This document shows, piece by piece, positions 9,743 through 18,745 of a stretch of 64,000 bases of DNA. The position numbers and the translations under genes are program-made. The notes under the pieces are model-generated. The model was not told the origin of the DNA. It ran no database searches and was given only the letters and a program-made list of their open reading frames with translations. The stretch covers positions 2,297,346 to 2,361,345 of the forward strand of contig AP018269.1 in assembly GCA_003994795.1 (NCBI GenBank), given 5' to 3'. Origin of the DNA: Cylindrospermum sp. NIES-4074. Its GTDB lineage: Bacteria > Cyanobacteriota > Cyanobacteriia > Cyanobacteriales > Nostocaceae. Every line of letters begins with the position of its first letter. The first letter of the stretch is position 1.

Positions 9743-10402
9743 ATGCAAAGACAACTGGAACCAGAAGTGATGGATAGCCTTGAAGAAGCAATTGAGTATG
9801 ATGCAATGGACTTTACTGAGGTCAATACTGCTTTTGCAAAACAAGCGATCGCTCTTGGTCCAAAAGAACCAGGATTAGTGCTGGATGCTGGTACTGGTAC
9901 TGGACGCATTCCCATTTTAATCGCTCAAATGCGTCCTCAATGGCAAATTATCGCTATTGATTTAGCTGAAAATATGCTACAAATCGCCTCAGAACATATA
10001 CAGGAGAAGGGTTTGCAACAGCAAATTCGCAGCGAATTAGTAGATGCAAAAAAATTACCGTATGCAGATGGACTGTTTGATTTGGTAATTTCCAACAGTC
10101 TCGTTCACCATTTACCCGAACCAGTAATGTTTTTTAGTGAATTGAAGCGCGTAACTAAACTTAATAGCGGGATTTTCATCCGAGATTTATTTCGTCCCGC
10201 TAATGAAGAAGCTATGAATACTTTGGTTGATAGTATCGGTGTTGAATATAACGAACATCAAAAAAAATTATTTCGCGATTCTCTTCACGCTGCACTCACA
10301 CTGGATGAGGTGAATCAATTGATTGCGGATGTGGGTTTGATAGGGGTGAAGGTTTATCAATCAAGCGATCGCCATTGGACTGCTGAAAGGAGTTGGTATT
10401 AA
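9743..10402 (+). CDS. Class I SAM-dependent methyltransferase
   Basis: The protein has a Methyltransf_11/25-type fold. Motif I is VLDAGTGTGRIP, the acidic end of strand beta-2 is AIDLAENML, and motif IV is FDLVISNSLVHHL. I chose the ATG at 9743 because a GGAG lies 7 bases upstream; a TTG two codons earlier is less likely. The length of 219 residues is normal for small-molecule or quinone-type methyltransferases. The substrate cannot be inferred. The genes on either side face away or converge, so it stands alone. Confidence 0.8.
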   Translation: MQRQLEPEVMDSLEEAIEYDAMDFTEVNTAFAKQAIALGPKEPGLVLDAGTGTGRIPILIAQMRPQWQIIAIDLAENMLQIASEHIQEKGLQQQIRSELVDAKKLPYADGLFDLVISNSLVHHLPEPVMFFSELKRVTKLNSGIFIRDLFRPANEEAMNTLVDSIGVEYNEHQKKLFRDSLHAALTLDEVNQLIADVGLIGVKVYQSSDRHWTAERSWY

Positions 10403-10522
10403 CCTTGAACATGAGAAATACGCATAATTATCAGGTTGTCAATTATTTCTTGACAAAACTTAACAACCTCAACAACTAAAACGTTGGAGGCTTTACAGAT
10501 TTTTCAGCTTTAGCCAATACTG

Positions 10523-10825
10523 TTATCTATTGATTGGTTGATTTGTCTGCCAAACCTGCTCAAATTCTGCTTTGGAAATTTCAAATTCTTGGATATCCCC
10601 ATGACCTAATCTTTGATCGCATAACCTACCGAAATCGTCTGTAATGTGGCTGCCATCATAAGATAAGACATTGCCGTTTTCGTAAACTTCTAATTGTCTG
10701 TCGGCATATAAATCAAGTCCAATTTCTATAAAGTAGGTGCTAGTGCCCCAGTCATCATAGTCGCCACTAAAACATTCATCCCAGAACCATTTGTAATATT
10801 TCTTTACTTTCTGTAAGACAACCAT
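10523..10825 (-). CDS. Conserved hypothetical protein, 100 aa
   Basis: This small acidic protein has no signal peptide or membrane segment. Strands such as YFIEIGLDLYADRQLEVYENGNVLSYD and a C-terminal ISKAEFEQVWQ helix resemble the small DUF6881-like proteins (beta-rich, ending in EFEKIW), some of which are immunity-like. The match is from memory and weak. A candidate ribosome site, AGGAG, lies before the ATG on the minus strand. It is isolated, with no operon partner. Confidence 0.55.
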   Translation of the reverse strand: MVVLQKVKKYYKWFWDECFSGDYDDWGTSTYFIEIGLDLYADRQLEVYENGNVLSYDGSHITDDFGRLCDQRLGHGDIQEFEISKAEFEQVWQTNQPINR

Positions 10826-11096
10826 AATATCTTTACTCCTAATGAGGGATTCCTATTTGCAAACTAATATGCAGAAAAATGCCTTTTATAAAGCTAGGTA
10901 GATGCACGTTGCAAAGTTGAATTCAGAAACATACTTTTGCAGAAAAACACACTACCAAATGTTAGGATTTACAAATATTAGTTTCATGCCTAGAGACGGC
11001 TTCCCCTTAAATACCTGTTTTAGGCGTCAGCTAGGGCAACTTTCACAGCAATGCTATTATTCTACAGTAAGATTACTAACTTTTCTACCGTAGGTA

Positions 11097-11534
11097 TTAG
11101 CTATGGCGAAGTATTTCCCTAACTTCCATTAAAATAATTCCCAACATATTTTTACCAGTACCATCAGAACCGCAACCCCAATACCAATCAATAGGAGAAT
11201 TTTCAATAAGTTCTTGATTACCTGTGTCAAGTAAAATTTCCCTGATATCTGCATGAGTTGTAAATTTACATAGGACTGCTTGACGCATAATATCGTCTTT
11301 CACTTGTTCCCAATCTTGACGTAGAGGACGAGTTCTTTCCCGTCCCATTTTTGCAGCATCTTTAGGTGTTTTAACTAGGCGAATTTGTTCTAAATGAGTT
11401 GTACCAACAAATTTTTGGGCTTGAAAATAATGTTCGCTGGTATGCCAATACAAGTTATCTAACTCAAAACCGTGCGGGGAAAAGTTAGAAAAACAGCCAT
11501 ATTGTTCACGAGTGCTGTAAAAATAAATTGTCAT
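11097..11534 (-). CDS. NADAR-family protein (YbiA-like N-glycosidase)
   Basis: The 145-residue protein spans one NADAR domain. Visible features are the N-terminal FYSTREQYGCFSNFSPHGF, the central YWHTSEHYFQAQKF, the RTRPLRQDW loop and the C-terminal DWYWGCGSDGTGKNMLG, all matching the family's conserved segments. YbiA/NADAR proteins hydrolyse N-glycosidic bonds of toxic riboflavin intermediates, and other members remove ADP-ribose from nucleic acids. Which activity applies here cannot be told. Its length equals the usual single-domain size. It ends 437 bp before the next minus-strand gene's start and has no clear operon partner. Confidence 0.88.
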   Translation of the reverse strand: MTIYFYSTREQYGCFSNFSPHGFELDNLYWHTSEHYFQAQKFVGTTHLEQIRLVKTPKDAAKMGRERTRPLRQDWEQVKDDIMRQAVLCKFTTHADIREILLDTGNQELIENSPIDWYWGCGSDGTGKNMLGIILMEVREILRHS

Positions 11535-11587
11535 TGATTTTATCTAATAACTCAGCCAAAATAGTTGCTATTTGGGGAAATTTGCCT

Positions 11588-11962
11588 TTAAACTTGTTTT
11601 TCGCTGCTAGCTAATTCTCTCGGTTCATAGTGACGGCAACCCTGACAAGGTCCGCTAGGGTTGACAGCACAACGGACATAACCCGATCGCGCATTAAATT
11701 GGCAGCTGATGTCACCAACTAAATAACCCACCCCTTCTAAATAATAGCGATCGCCTTCTAGAGGTGTGACATTGGGCCGTATCCGCGTCCGGGACAAGTT
11801 CATCGCTGCTTGTCGCAAACGTGTACGTGTCCGCAAATGGGTTTTACGCATCACCCACAGGGAAAACAGAGACGGTAATAAACCAACGACAATCACCAAA
11901 AGCGTCCTTAACACCTTATCATCACCTCTTTTGTTCGCTGATGGATCGTTCCTATATTGCAC
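11588..11962 (-). CDS. DUF6464-like cyanobacterial protein with one membrane helix
   Basis: The 124-residue protein has one hydrophobic segment near residues 19-38 (VLRTLLVIVVGLLPSLFSLW), then a basic Arg-rich stretch. The C-terminal domain has conserved-looking ISCQFNARSGYVRCAVNPSG followed by CQGCRHYEP. Four cysteines in this tail could bind a metal or form disulfides. This pattern matches the cyanobacterial DUF6464 family as I recall it. The function is unknown. The 53-bp gap to the NADAR gene downstream would allow co-transcription. Confidence 0.7.
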   Translation of the reverse strand: MQYRNDPSANKRGDDKVLRTLLVIVVGLLPSLFSLWVMRKTHLRTRTRLRQAAMNLSRTRIRPNVTPLEGDRYYLEGVGYLVGDISCQFNARSGYVRCAVNPSGPCQGCRHYEPRELASSEKQV

Positions 11963-12098
11963 TCTAGTTTTTAGGAGAGTGCAACTCTCAGGGAAATGGC
12001 AGTGTATCTGGCAATTTTAGGTTAGATTACTTGCTGCCTCTTTCATCAGCATAACCGTTACAGCTTCAGGGGTGAGCAGTGGTTGAATCTTCGTAATT

Positions 12099-12644
12099 TT
12101 AAGATTTGTTGATTAATCTTTTTGGGAATAAACGCATTGTGTTTGTCTCAGCACCATGTTTGTCTTTTCCATTTCGCTGCGACACTAATCTTTGTTTTTT
12201 GGCTTGCTGACGGAGTTGCTGTGCTAGCAGTGCTGCTTCCTTTTCAGCGCGAAATAAATCAACTATTCGCGTGGTTAAGACAAATGACTTGTCTGGTTTT
12301 TGTCTCACCCAAGGAACGCTAACGGGGAAATACTGACAAACGGTGTGGTCTGGTTTTCTAGGGGAGTGTAAATAACGTCTTTGACTGTTGAGTGTGCTGG
12401 CCAATTCCTTGAATTCCAACATTGCCACTTCTAACTCCCCTACTATTTGATTGATACGTTGCGCTTGTGCTGCTAAACGTTCCCACTCATCGATATCTTT
12501 TTCTTTTGGCGGTTGTAGTGGCACTATTGCAGTCGTTACAGTTGTAGACTGTGGCCGGGAAACTGGGAATGAAAGGAGATTTTTGTAGCTGTCCTGAATT
12601 TGCTTCATAGTCCCTCTTGCAAGGCTACGTGACTTTTCAGGCAT
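12099..12644 (-). CDS. Conserved hypothetical protein downstream of dnaE
   Basis: The 181-residue basic protein is predicted to be helical, with a coiled-coil-like stretch near residues 55-90 (ERLAAQAQRINQIVGELEVA) and another Gln/Lys-rich helix near the C-terminus. No family was recognised. It starts 51 bp after the dnaE stop on the same strand, so it is probably co-transcribed. An internal ATG at 12608 (residue 13) follows an AGAGGG sequence and may be the real start, because no ribosome site is seen before 12644. A link to replication is suggested only by position. Confidence 0.6.
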   Translation of the reverse strand: MPEKSRSLARGTMKQIQDSYKNLLSFPVSRPQSTTVTTAIVPLQPPKEKDIDEWERLAAQAQRINQIVGELEVAMLEFKELASTLNSQRRYLHSPRKPDHTVCQYFPVSVPWVRQKPDKSFVLTTRIVDLFRAEKEAALLAQQLRQQAKKQRLVSQRNGKDKHGAETNTMRLFPKRLINKS

Positions 12645-12695
12645 TTTACCATTAAATTAGTACAAATGTACTGATATTTGAGTTTGGAGTTGTAT

Positions 12696-14042
12696 CTAAC
12701 TACCAGTTAAAGGTTTGACATGAGCAGGAAAGCTGGCGTTTTGCAGTGCTTGAACAGCAGTGCGAGAATCTTGCACCCAAAATTGCCTGCCAAAACGCAC
12801 AAGGTGACGGGTGTTTCCTGCCTGTACAATGCCAATTACAGGTACTTTGGCTTTTTCTTTATCCCCTGACTGTTCTTGTAAAATTGTTCGGAGGCGATGC
12901 TGTTCTTCAATGGTGGCTGCTTGTTGAGGATTTAGTTCCACCATGACCATCCTTACTGTCTCCACTGGTTCTGCATCTTCAACAATAAATTGATTTTGGT
13001 CATCTCGTCGGTCTACTTTACCCCAAATAATCAATCTAGCATCAACTTCAAGTAGGGAACTAATGCGTTCATAGGTTTTAGGAAAAACGACGGCTTCTGA
13101 TTGTGTAGTTAAATCTTCTATTTGCAAAATTGCCATCGGATCGCCTTTTTTAGTGACTACTTTTTTCACATTATTTAACATGACAACCGCGCAAAGCATG
13201 GCGTCATCCTTTTGTTCGCCAAGCTGTGAAAGATTGATGGGAGCTAGGACTGAGGATGATTGCTTGATGGACTTGAGCGGATGGTCTGATACATAAAATC
13301 CTAGTAGTTCTTTTTCTAAACGCAACTTTTCTTGTGGAGGAAAATCGGAAACAGGTTTAGCTTTGGGAGCATCTTCAAAAGCGTTATTTGATTTTTGACT
13401 ATTAGCAGCAAACCCACCTATTAAATCAAAGAGATTCCCCTGACCACTGGCTCTATCTTTGGCACGGGATTGGGCCCAATCGTATACTAATTCTAGGTCT
13501 TGGATTAACTGCTGGCGGTTGGATTCAATTTTGTCAAAGGCGCCACAGTGAATCAACGACTCTAAAGTGCGGCGGTTAACAGCACGCAAATCCACGCGAT
13601 CGCAAAAATTGCCCAGTGATTTAAACTCCCCTCCCTCCTCTCTCGCTTCCAAAATACAGGCGATCGCATTCTGTCCCACGTTACGCACTGCGGAAAATCC
13701 AAATAAAATCTTGTCTGCTGCCGGCGTAAAGTCCACACCAGAGCGATTTATATCTGGTGCTTCAATCTGAATATTCATATTCATACAGGTGGAAATATAT
13801 CTTTGCACCTTGTCGGTGTCACCACTGTTAGCCGTTAACAGCGCTGCCATATATTCCAGCGGGTAATTAGCTTTCAAATATGCGGTTTGATAAGTTACAT
13901 AAGCGTAGGCAGTTGAATGGGATTTATTGAAACAATTCGCAGCTACCAAACCATTTTTAATGGCAAAATTGTGGTCACGTTCCACGCCAATGTCGTAGAC
14001 GTTCTCTTGACCTATATATTTACGGCTGATGATTTTAACCAT
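12696..14042 (-). CDS. dnaE: DNA polymerase III alpha subunit, C-terminal half with split-intein C-fragment
   Basis: Residues 1-36 are the C-terminal fragment of the cyanobacterial DnaE split intein (YDIGVERDHNF core, ending AAN at 36). The C-extein follows from Cys37 as CFNKSHSTAYAYVTYQTAYL, the conserved DnaE splice junction. The rest is the C-terminal part of bacterial Pol III alpha: the end of the polymerase region and helix-hairpin-helix motif (NRSGVDFTP, FGFSAVRNVG), then an OB fold near residues 270-360. The protein is inactive alone. It must be ligated by trans-splicing to the N-half, which is encoded elsewhere in the genome. Asn36 and Cys37, needed for cyclisation and the +1 nucleophile, are intact, so splicing should work. 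The neighbouring gatA gene is divergent. Confidence 0.97.
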   Translation of the reverse strand: MVKIISRKYIGQENVYDIGVERDHNFAIKNGLVAANCFNKSHSTAYAYVTYQTAYLKANYPLEYMAALLTANSGDTDKVQRYISTCMNMNIQIEAPDINRSGVDFTPAADKILFGFSAVRNVGQNAIACILEAREEGGEFKSLGNFCDRVDLRAVNRRTLESLIHCGAFDKIESNRQQLIQDLELVYDWAQSRAKDRASGQGNLFDLIGGFAANSQKSNNAFEDAPKAKPVSDFPPQEKLRLEKELLGFYVSDHPLKSIKQSSSVLAPINLSQLGEQKDDAMLCAVVMLNNVKKVVTKKGDPMAILQIEDLTTQSEAVVFPKTYERISSLLEVDARLIIWGKVDRRDDQNQFIVEDAEPVETVRMVMVELNPQQAATIEEQHRLRTILQEQSGDKEKAKVPVIGIVQAGNTRHLVRFGRQFWVQDSRTAVQALQNASFPAHVKPLTGS

Positions 14043-14180
14043 TTTTCCTAACTCCCAAAATCAACTTTGATAAATTAATAAGTAATTTTATTGCCTCTTC
14101 CCCGTCTTCCCCCAAACTAACTAGGCAGAAATTCTCAAAATGTACTAAAATCGATGACTTGAGTAACTAAGAGAGCAATC

Positions 14181-15641
14181 ATGGCATCCATCCGCGAGTT
14201 GCACAAACAGCTAATTAAAAAAGAACGTTCTGCCGTTGAAATTACCCAAGAAGCTTTAGACCGCATTCAAGCGTTAGAGCCGAAGCTGCACAGTTTCTTA
14301 TGTGTGACGGCACAACAGGCGTTAGAACAGGCTCGTGCTGTGGATGCTAAAATCGCCGCTGGGGAAGAAATTGGCATCCTGGCGGGCATTCCCATTGGTA
14401 TCAAAGACAATTTGTGTACCAAGGGTATTCCCACTACCTGCGCTTCACGAATTTTAGAAAATTTTGTACCGCCTTATGAATCCACAGTAACCCAAAAACT
14501 AGCAGATGCTGGGGCGGTGATGGTGGGCAAAACCAACTTAGATGAATTTGCAATGGGCAGTTCTACAGAAAACTCTGCCTACCAAGTTACGGCTAATCCT
14601 TGGGATTTAGCGCGGGTTCCGGGTGGTTCTTCTGGAGGTTCAGCCGCAGCTGTAGCGGCAGATGAATGTGTTGTGTCTCTCGGTTCTGACACTGGTGGTT
14701 CCATTCGCCAACCGGCATCATTTTGCGGTGTCGTAGGGCTAAAACCGACTTATGGGTTGGTTTCCCGCTACGGTTTGGTCGCTTACGCTTCCTCTTTGGA
14801 TCAAATTGGGCCATTTGGACGCACAGTAGAAGATGCGGCAATTTTATTAAATGCGATCGCAGGTTATGACCCTAAAGACTCTACCAGCCTGAAAGTAGAA
14901 ATTCCCAACTACTCCGCCAGTTTAAAACCAGACCTCAAAGCCAGAAAAAAGCTTAGAATTGGCGTCATTAAAGAAACTTTTGGGGAAGGGCTGGATTCAG
15001 TTGTGGAAACAGCAGTCACGAAAGCGATCGATCAACTACAAAGTTTAGGAGCAGAAATTCATATCGTTTCCTGTCCCCGCTTTCGCTATGGCGTACCCAG
15101 TTACTACATCATCGCCCCATCAGAAGCATCCGCCAACCTAGCACGTTACGATGGCGTTAAGTATGGCTTACGCTCTCCTGAAGCAGACAATCTGCTATCA
15201 ATGTACACTCGTACCCGTGCTGCTGGTTTTGGTGCAGAAGTCAAGCGCCGGATTATGATTGGCACTTATGCCCTTTCTGCGGGTTATTATGATGCCTACT
15301 ATCTAAAAGCGCAAAAAATCCGCACCCTAATTAAAGAAGATTTTGACAAAGCTTTTGAGCAAGTTGATGTATTAGTCTGTCCAACTGCTCCCACCACAGC
15401 ATTCCGAGCAGGGGAAAAAACAACTGACCCCTTGAGTATGTATTTAACCGACTTGATGACAATTCCCGTCAATCTTGCTGGTTTACCAGCTTTAAGCGTC
15501 CCCTGCGGTTTTGATGACCAGGGATTACCAGTAGGGTTGCAGCTAATTGGCAAGGTACTACGAGAAGACCAACTATTTCAAGTCGCTCATGCTTACGAGC
15601 AATCCACTACTTGGCATCTGCGTAAACCCAAAATTGCTTAA
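14181..15641 (+). CDS. gatA: Asp-tRNA(Asn)/Glu-tRNA(Gln) amidotransferase subunit A
   Basis: The 486-residue protein is a full-length amidase-signature enzyme. The Ser-cisSer-Lys triad is Lys75 (GIPIGIKDN), Ser150 in PGGSSGGSA and nucleophile Ser174 in [10 protein letters not shown]. GatA releases ammonia from glutamine for the GatCAB complex, which converts Glu-tRNA(Gln) and often Asp-tRNA(Asn) to the amidated forms in the cytoplasm. gatB and gatC are not adjacent, as is usual in cyanobacteria. A weak ribosome site, AAGAGAG, precedes the ATG. A strong hairpin follows the stop codon. Confidence 0.96.
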   Translation: MASIRELHKQLIKKERSAVEITQEALDRIQALEPKLHSFLCVTAQQALEQARAVDAKIAAGEEIGILAGIPIGIKDNLCTKGIPTTCASRILENFVPPYESTVTQKLADAGAVMVGKTNLDEFAMGSSTENSAYQVTANPWDLARVPGGSSGGSAAAVAADECVVSLGSDTGGSIRQPASFCGVVGLKPTYGLVSRYGLVAYASSLDQIGPFGRTVEDAAILLNAIAGYDPKDSTSLKVEIPNYSASLKPDLKARKKLRIGVIKETFGEGLDSVVETAVTKAIDQLQSLGAEIHIVSCPRFRYGVPSYYIIAPSEASANLARYDGVKYGLRSPEADNLLSMYTRTRAAGFGAEVKRRIMIGTYALSAGYYDAYYLKAQKIRTLIKEDFDKAFEQVDVLVCPTAPTTAFRAGEKTTDPLSMYLTDLMTIPVNLAGLPALSVPCGFDDQGLPVGLQLIGKVLREDQLFQVAHAYEQSTTWHLRKPKIA

Positions 15642-15656
15642 TCATCCAGAACCCTT

Positions 15657-15690
15657 GTAGAGACGTTGCATGCAACGTCTCTACATTTTT
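15657..15690 (+). terminator. Perfect 28-bp palindrome plus T-run after gatA
   Basis: The palindrome GTAGAGACGTTGCA and its mirror (15657-15684) is followed by ATTTTT, 15 bp after the gatA stop. It fits a rho-independent terminator. The sequence is also the widespread Nostoc GTAGAGACG palindromic repeat, so it may be a repeat serving as a terminator. Confidence 0.75.
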
Positions 15691-15751
15691 TGTCGGAGAT
15701 GTCTATTTGGGTAAAAGTTATGCCACCTTTTCACCTAAACCTCACACTCCT

Positions 15752-16486
15752 TCATTGACTATTAGCATCTGGAGTGTATATGACCTCCTTAACTTTACCC
15801 TCATCCCCTAAAGGTTTTGGCTGTTGCTGATTCACAGAAACCAAGACAACCCCTGCATTACCAGAGCGTACAGTTAACTGTTTTTTCGCTCTCCAGGTTT
15901 TACGCTCTCCCTTTGTTAAGATGCCCTCAAATTCAGTGTTACCATCTGCCTTGACTTGCAACCACGAGTCACCTTGAAGTTCCAAAGTAACTTCAACGGC
16001 GGAAATATTTGTCACACTTGGGGAGGGTACGGTTAATGAAGCTAAAGGTGAAGGTATAATTTTTTGCTTAGGGGCTAATGATTCAGTTATCAGTTTAGGA
16101 TTGAGTATATTCAGGAGTCCAATAGAAGCAGCTACTAATAAAAGGATATAGACGACACTCAGATATATCTTGATATCAGGTTTTATGTGTAAATTATGGC
16201 TAACATTATTGAAGTTTCGCGGAATAACATTAATTGCCAACCTGTCTGCTAGTGCTGTACCATCCAGTCCTAAAGCGTCTCCATAGCGACGGATAAATCC
16301 TTGAATATAAACAGGCTCAGGTAATTCTGCAAATTGCCATTCTTCTAAAGCCTGCAAAAAAGCTGGTCGAATAAGTGTTTTAGCGGCTATTTCATCGATA
16401 GATAGGGATTTTTCTTGCCTTACTTGTCGTAAATGGGTACTTATTTCCTTTAGCTGCTCTTCTTGAGCCTCATTTAAGAGCGTCAC
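15752..16486 (-). CDS. RodZ-like protein: cytoplasmic HTH, one membrane helix, periplasmic DUF4115
   Basis: The 244-residue protein begins with an HTH_25-type domain (residues about 10-85: LRQVRQEKSLSIDEIAAKT, YIQGFIRRYGDALGLDG). A single membrane helix follows near 108-128 (YLSVVYILLLVAASIGLLNI). A Pro/Ser linker leads to a C-terminal beta domain (DSWLQVKADGNTEFEGILTKG) typical of DUF4115. This order matches RodZ, which links MreB filaments to the membrane and shapes the cell. The mre genes are not in the window. A less likely alternative is another membrane-bound HTH regulator. Confidence 0.82.
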   Translation of the reverse strand: MTLLNEAQEEQLKEISTHLRQVRQEKSLSIDEIAAKTLIRPAFLQALEEWQFAELPEPVYIQGFIRRYGDALGLDGTALADRLAINVIPRNFNNVSHNLHIKPDIKIYLSVVYILLLVAASIGLLNILNPKLITESLAPKQKIIPSPLASLTVPSPSVTNISAVEVTLELQGDSWLQVKADGNTEFEGILTKGERKTWRAKKQLTVRSGNAGVVLVSVNQQQPKPLGDEGKVKEVIYTPDANSQ

Positions 16487-16690
16487 TTTCTTCTCCTGAA
16501 ATCAACTAAGGTTTAATCTTCAACCGTGTAAATACCCAAGTATTCATACAAAAATTGACTTATCGGCTTAAATTGAGGAAAAATTTTTATTAATTAGCTT
16601 GATCCTAAATTGAAAAGGCCACAGTTGCCAACTTAAGTAGGATTGTTAGCGTTACTGTATTTATAAATACTTTAACAAACAATTTAGTAA

Positions 16691-17593
16691 ATGAGAACAA
16701 AAAAGGTGCGATCGCCAATGGAAGTTTTATTCAGGCTGCTACTTTGGGCAGGGATGCTGGGTGCGATTGCCTATAGCGCCGTCTGTCTATTTCTTTTTAT
16801 TCTGCAACCCCGCTTGATTTTCTTTCCCGCTGCTACCATTCAAAAGACACCAGAGTTATTTAATCTCCCTTACGAAGAGGTTTGGTTACCTGTCGCAGTG
16901 CGATCGGGCAAACTGGAACACATCCACGGTTGGTGGATTAAAGCTAACCAACAGAATGCTAAGGTGCTACTGTATTTGCACGGTAACGGGATCAATATTG
17001 GTGCAAATCTCGCCCATACCAATCGGTTTCATCAACTAGGGTTTTCGGTGTTGTTGATTGATTATCGGGGTTATGGTCGCAGTGAGGGGATGTTTCCCAA
17101 TGAAATGCGGGTTTATCAGGATGCAGCTACAGCTTGGAATTACCTGGTAAAACAGCAAAATATTCCACCCAGCCAAATTTTTATTTATGGACATTCTCTA
17201 GGAGGTGCAATAGCTATTGATTTAGCAGTTCAACACTCAAACGCTGCCGGATTGATTGTGGAAAGTTCTTTTACCTCCATCCGGGATGTAGTGGTTTATC
17301 GCCATCAGTTTTGGATGTTTCCCATCGATTTAATCCTGACACAACGGTTTGAATCGTTTGAAAAAATATCACAATTGAAAATTCCAGTTTTATTTATTCA
17401 TGGGACTAGTGACACTACTGTGCCGTCTTTCATGAGTCAAAAACTTTACAACGCCGCCCCCGAACAGAAAAAACTGATTTTGGTTCCAGGTGCAGACCAT
17501 AACAACACAGCAGAAGTTGCAGGTGTGCAATATTTGCAATGGGTAGAGTCCTTTGTCCAACAAGTGCAAACTCGCAGCTATTTCAGTCCTTAA
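16691..17593 (+). CDS. Alpha/beta hydrolase with N-terminal membrane anchor
   Basis: The 300-residue protein has an N-terminal hydrophobic helix (residues about 12-37) and then an alpha/beta-hydrolase domain. The oxyanion region is LYLHGNG, the nucleophile elbow is GHSLGG, the acid lies in HGTSDTTVP and the His in PGADHNN. This is the ABHD13/BEM46-like family, membrane-associated serine hydrolases of uncertain substrate. An in-frame ATG at 16721 is an alternative start that keeps the membrane helix. The gene is divergent from the rodZ-like gene. Confidence 0.82.
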   Translation: MRTKKVRSPMEVLFRLLLWAGMLGAIAYSAVCLFLFILQPRLIFFPAATIQKTPELFNLPYEEVWLPVAVRSGKLEHIHGWWIKANQQNAKVLLYLHGNGINIGANLAHTNRFHQLGFSVLLIDYRGYGRSEGMFPNEMRVYQDAATAWNYLVKQQNIPPSQIFIYGHSLGGAIAIDLAVQHSNAAGLIVESSFTSIRDVVVYRHQFWMFPIDLILTQRFESFEKISQLKIPVLFIHGTSDTTVPSFMSQKLYNAAPEQKKLILVPGADHNNTAEVAGVQYLQWVESFVQQVQTRSYFSP

Positions 17594-18015
17594 ATTACTA
17601 CTTTTCCGGGCTACTAAAAACCTCAAGGGTAGATTCATTCTCCAAAGCTGTTTGGGTATGTTAAAAGCATATTTATATCACTCAGTGGTGTTTTGGTATT
17701 TTAAATTTATTAACCTACTAAGTAACATAGTAAATTATGGAATCGCAAATACAACGAGATGATAGTTTTTTGGGTGTGACTCAAGGTTGTACTGAATAAA
17801 ACTTTGTACTTCATATAACTAGCATAAAGTTTTAATTAAATCATACTATTCACTTTTATTTCTGGCTGAAGCCCATACATAGCAAGGGTTTCAGTATTCA
17901 TACTTCAGTGATATGACGGCTAATATGAGTTAAAGACTATATAAAGTTGATAGAAAATTTTTTTACAGATAGAAAAATAAGTGTAGGTTAACTACAAGGA
18001 GATATTTAAGGGCAT
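17594..18015. other. Intergenic region upstream of the PEP-CTERM gene
   Basis: This AT-rich stretch of about 420 bp has no supported gene. Short frames in it lack ribosome sites and protein character. An AAGGAG at 17996-18001 lies before the next gene, at a long distance from its likely start. No operator or hairpin stands out. Confidence 0.4.
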
Positions 18016-18024
18016 TTGGCTGAC

Positions 18025-18672
18025 ATGAAATTTACATCATTTTTTCCCGCTCTCGTAGCTGCAACAGGTGTTGCTCTTGTTGCAACCGCCATACCAGCTA
18101 CCGCCGCACAGGTTACTACTGCTGTTTCTTGTACTGGTGGTAGTGTGACAGCCGGTGGTAATGGGTACAGTTCCTGCTCTGGCCCCGTTAGTGGTAATAA
18201 CCGAGGGGCTGGAACCGATAATTTGCAATTTAGACTCAATTCTAACAACCTGTCATTGCTACCACAGGCCGGCACAGCGCTAGATTTTACAAAATATACA
18301 TGGGCTTTGGCTACCACATCCTTGGGCTTTGATAATACAAATGATGGTGGTACAAGTGGAAAGTGGAGTCTTGCTGCTGGAAAAAGTGTTAACGCTCCCT
18401 TTGTCATCGCTGTGAAGGGTGGCCCTGACTACAGCGCCTACTTCTTTAACGCTGGCAGCAACATCACAAGCGGGACTTGGAATACTTTTGGGATTGTGAA
18501 GGGTAATGGCAGCCCAGGCCCTGGTTTATCCCATCTTGATATATACACCGCTACTGCTAAAGATGTTCCCGAACCCCTCAGCATTCTCGGTACAGGTGTA
18601 GCTTTTGGATTTGGCGGCATTTTAAAGCGGAAATACGGCAAAAAGGCGAACCAAGAACAAGCATCAGCTTAA
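18025..18672 (+). CDS. Exported PEP-CTERM protein
   Basis: A signal peptide (FFPALVAATGVALVATAIPA then ATAA) is followed by a Gly/Ser/Asn-rich beta domain of about 140 residues with two cysteines near the N-terminus. The C-terminus is a canonical PEP-CTERM sorting signal: VPEPLSILGTG, a hydrophobic stretch, then KRKYGKK. Such proteins are processed by an exosortase and delivered to the cell surface or matrix. I chose the ATG at 18025 because it starts the signal peptide. The AAGGAG lies 23 bases upstream of that ATG, so initiation at the TTG at 18016 is possible. A terminator hairpin follows. Confidence 0.85.
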   Translation: MKFTSFFPALVAATGVALVATAIPATAAQVTTAVSCTGGSVTAGGNGYSSCSGPVSGNNRGAGTDNLQFRLNSNNLSLLPQAGTALDFTKYTWALATTSLGFDNTNDGGTSGKWSLAAGKSVNAPFVIAVKGGPDYSAYFFNAGSNITSGTWNTFGIVKGNGSPGPGLSHLDIYTATAKDVPEPLSILGTGVAFGFGGILKRKYGKKANQEQASA

Positions 18673-18710
18673 TCTAGCTTAAATACAATAAACAACAGAA
18701 TTTAAAAATC

Positions 18711-18743
18711 ATGGGTAATGGGTTGAGCCTATTACCCATTTTT
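18711..18743 (+). terminator. Hairpin terminator after the PEP-CTERM gene
   Basis: ATGGGTAAT pairs with ATTACCCAT across a loop of about 11 bases and is followed directly by TTTTT. It lies 38 bp after the PEP-CTERM stop and just before the stop of the convergent HAD gene, so it could serve both. Confidence 0.75.
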
Positions 18744-18745
18744 GA

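Noticed and set aside
10902-11093. 63-codon plus-strand frame
   Set aside because: No ribosome site, no protein-like composition and no recognisable family.
17553-17762. 69-codon plus-strand frame after the hydrolase gene
   Set aside because: Starts inside the hydrolase gene in another frame and has no supporting signal.
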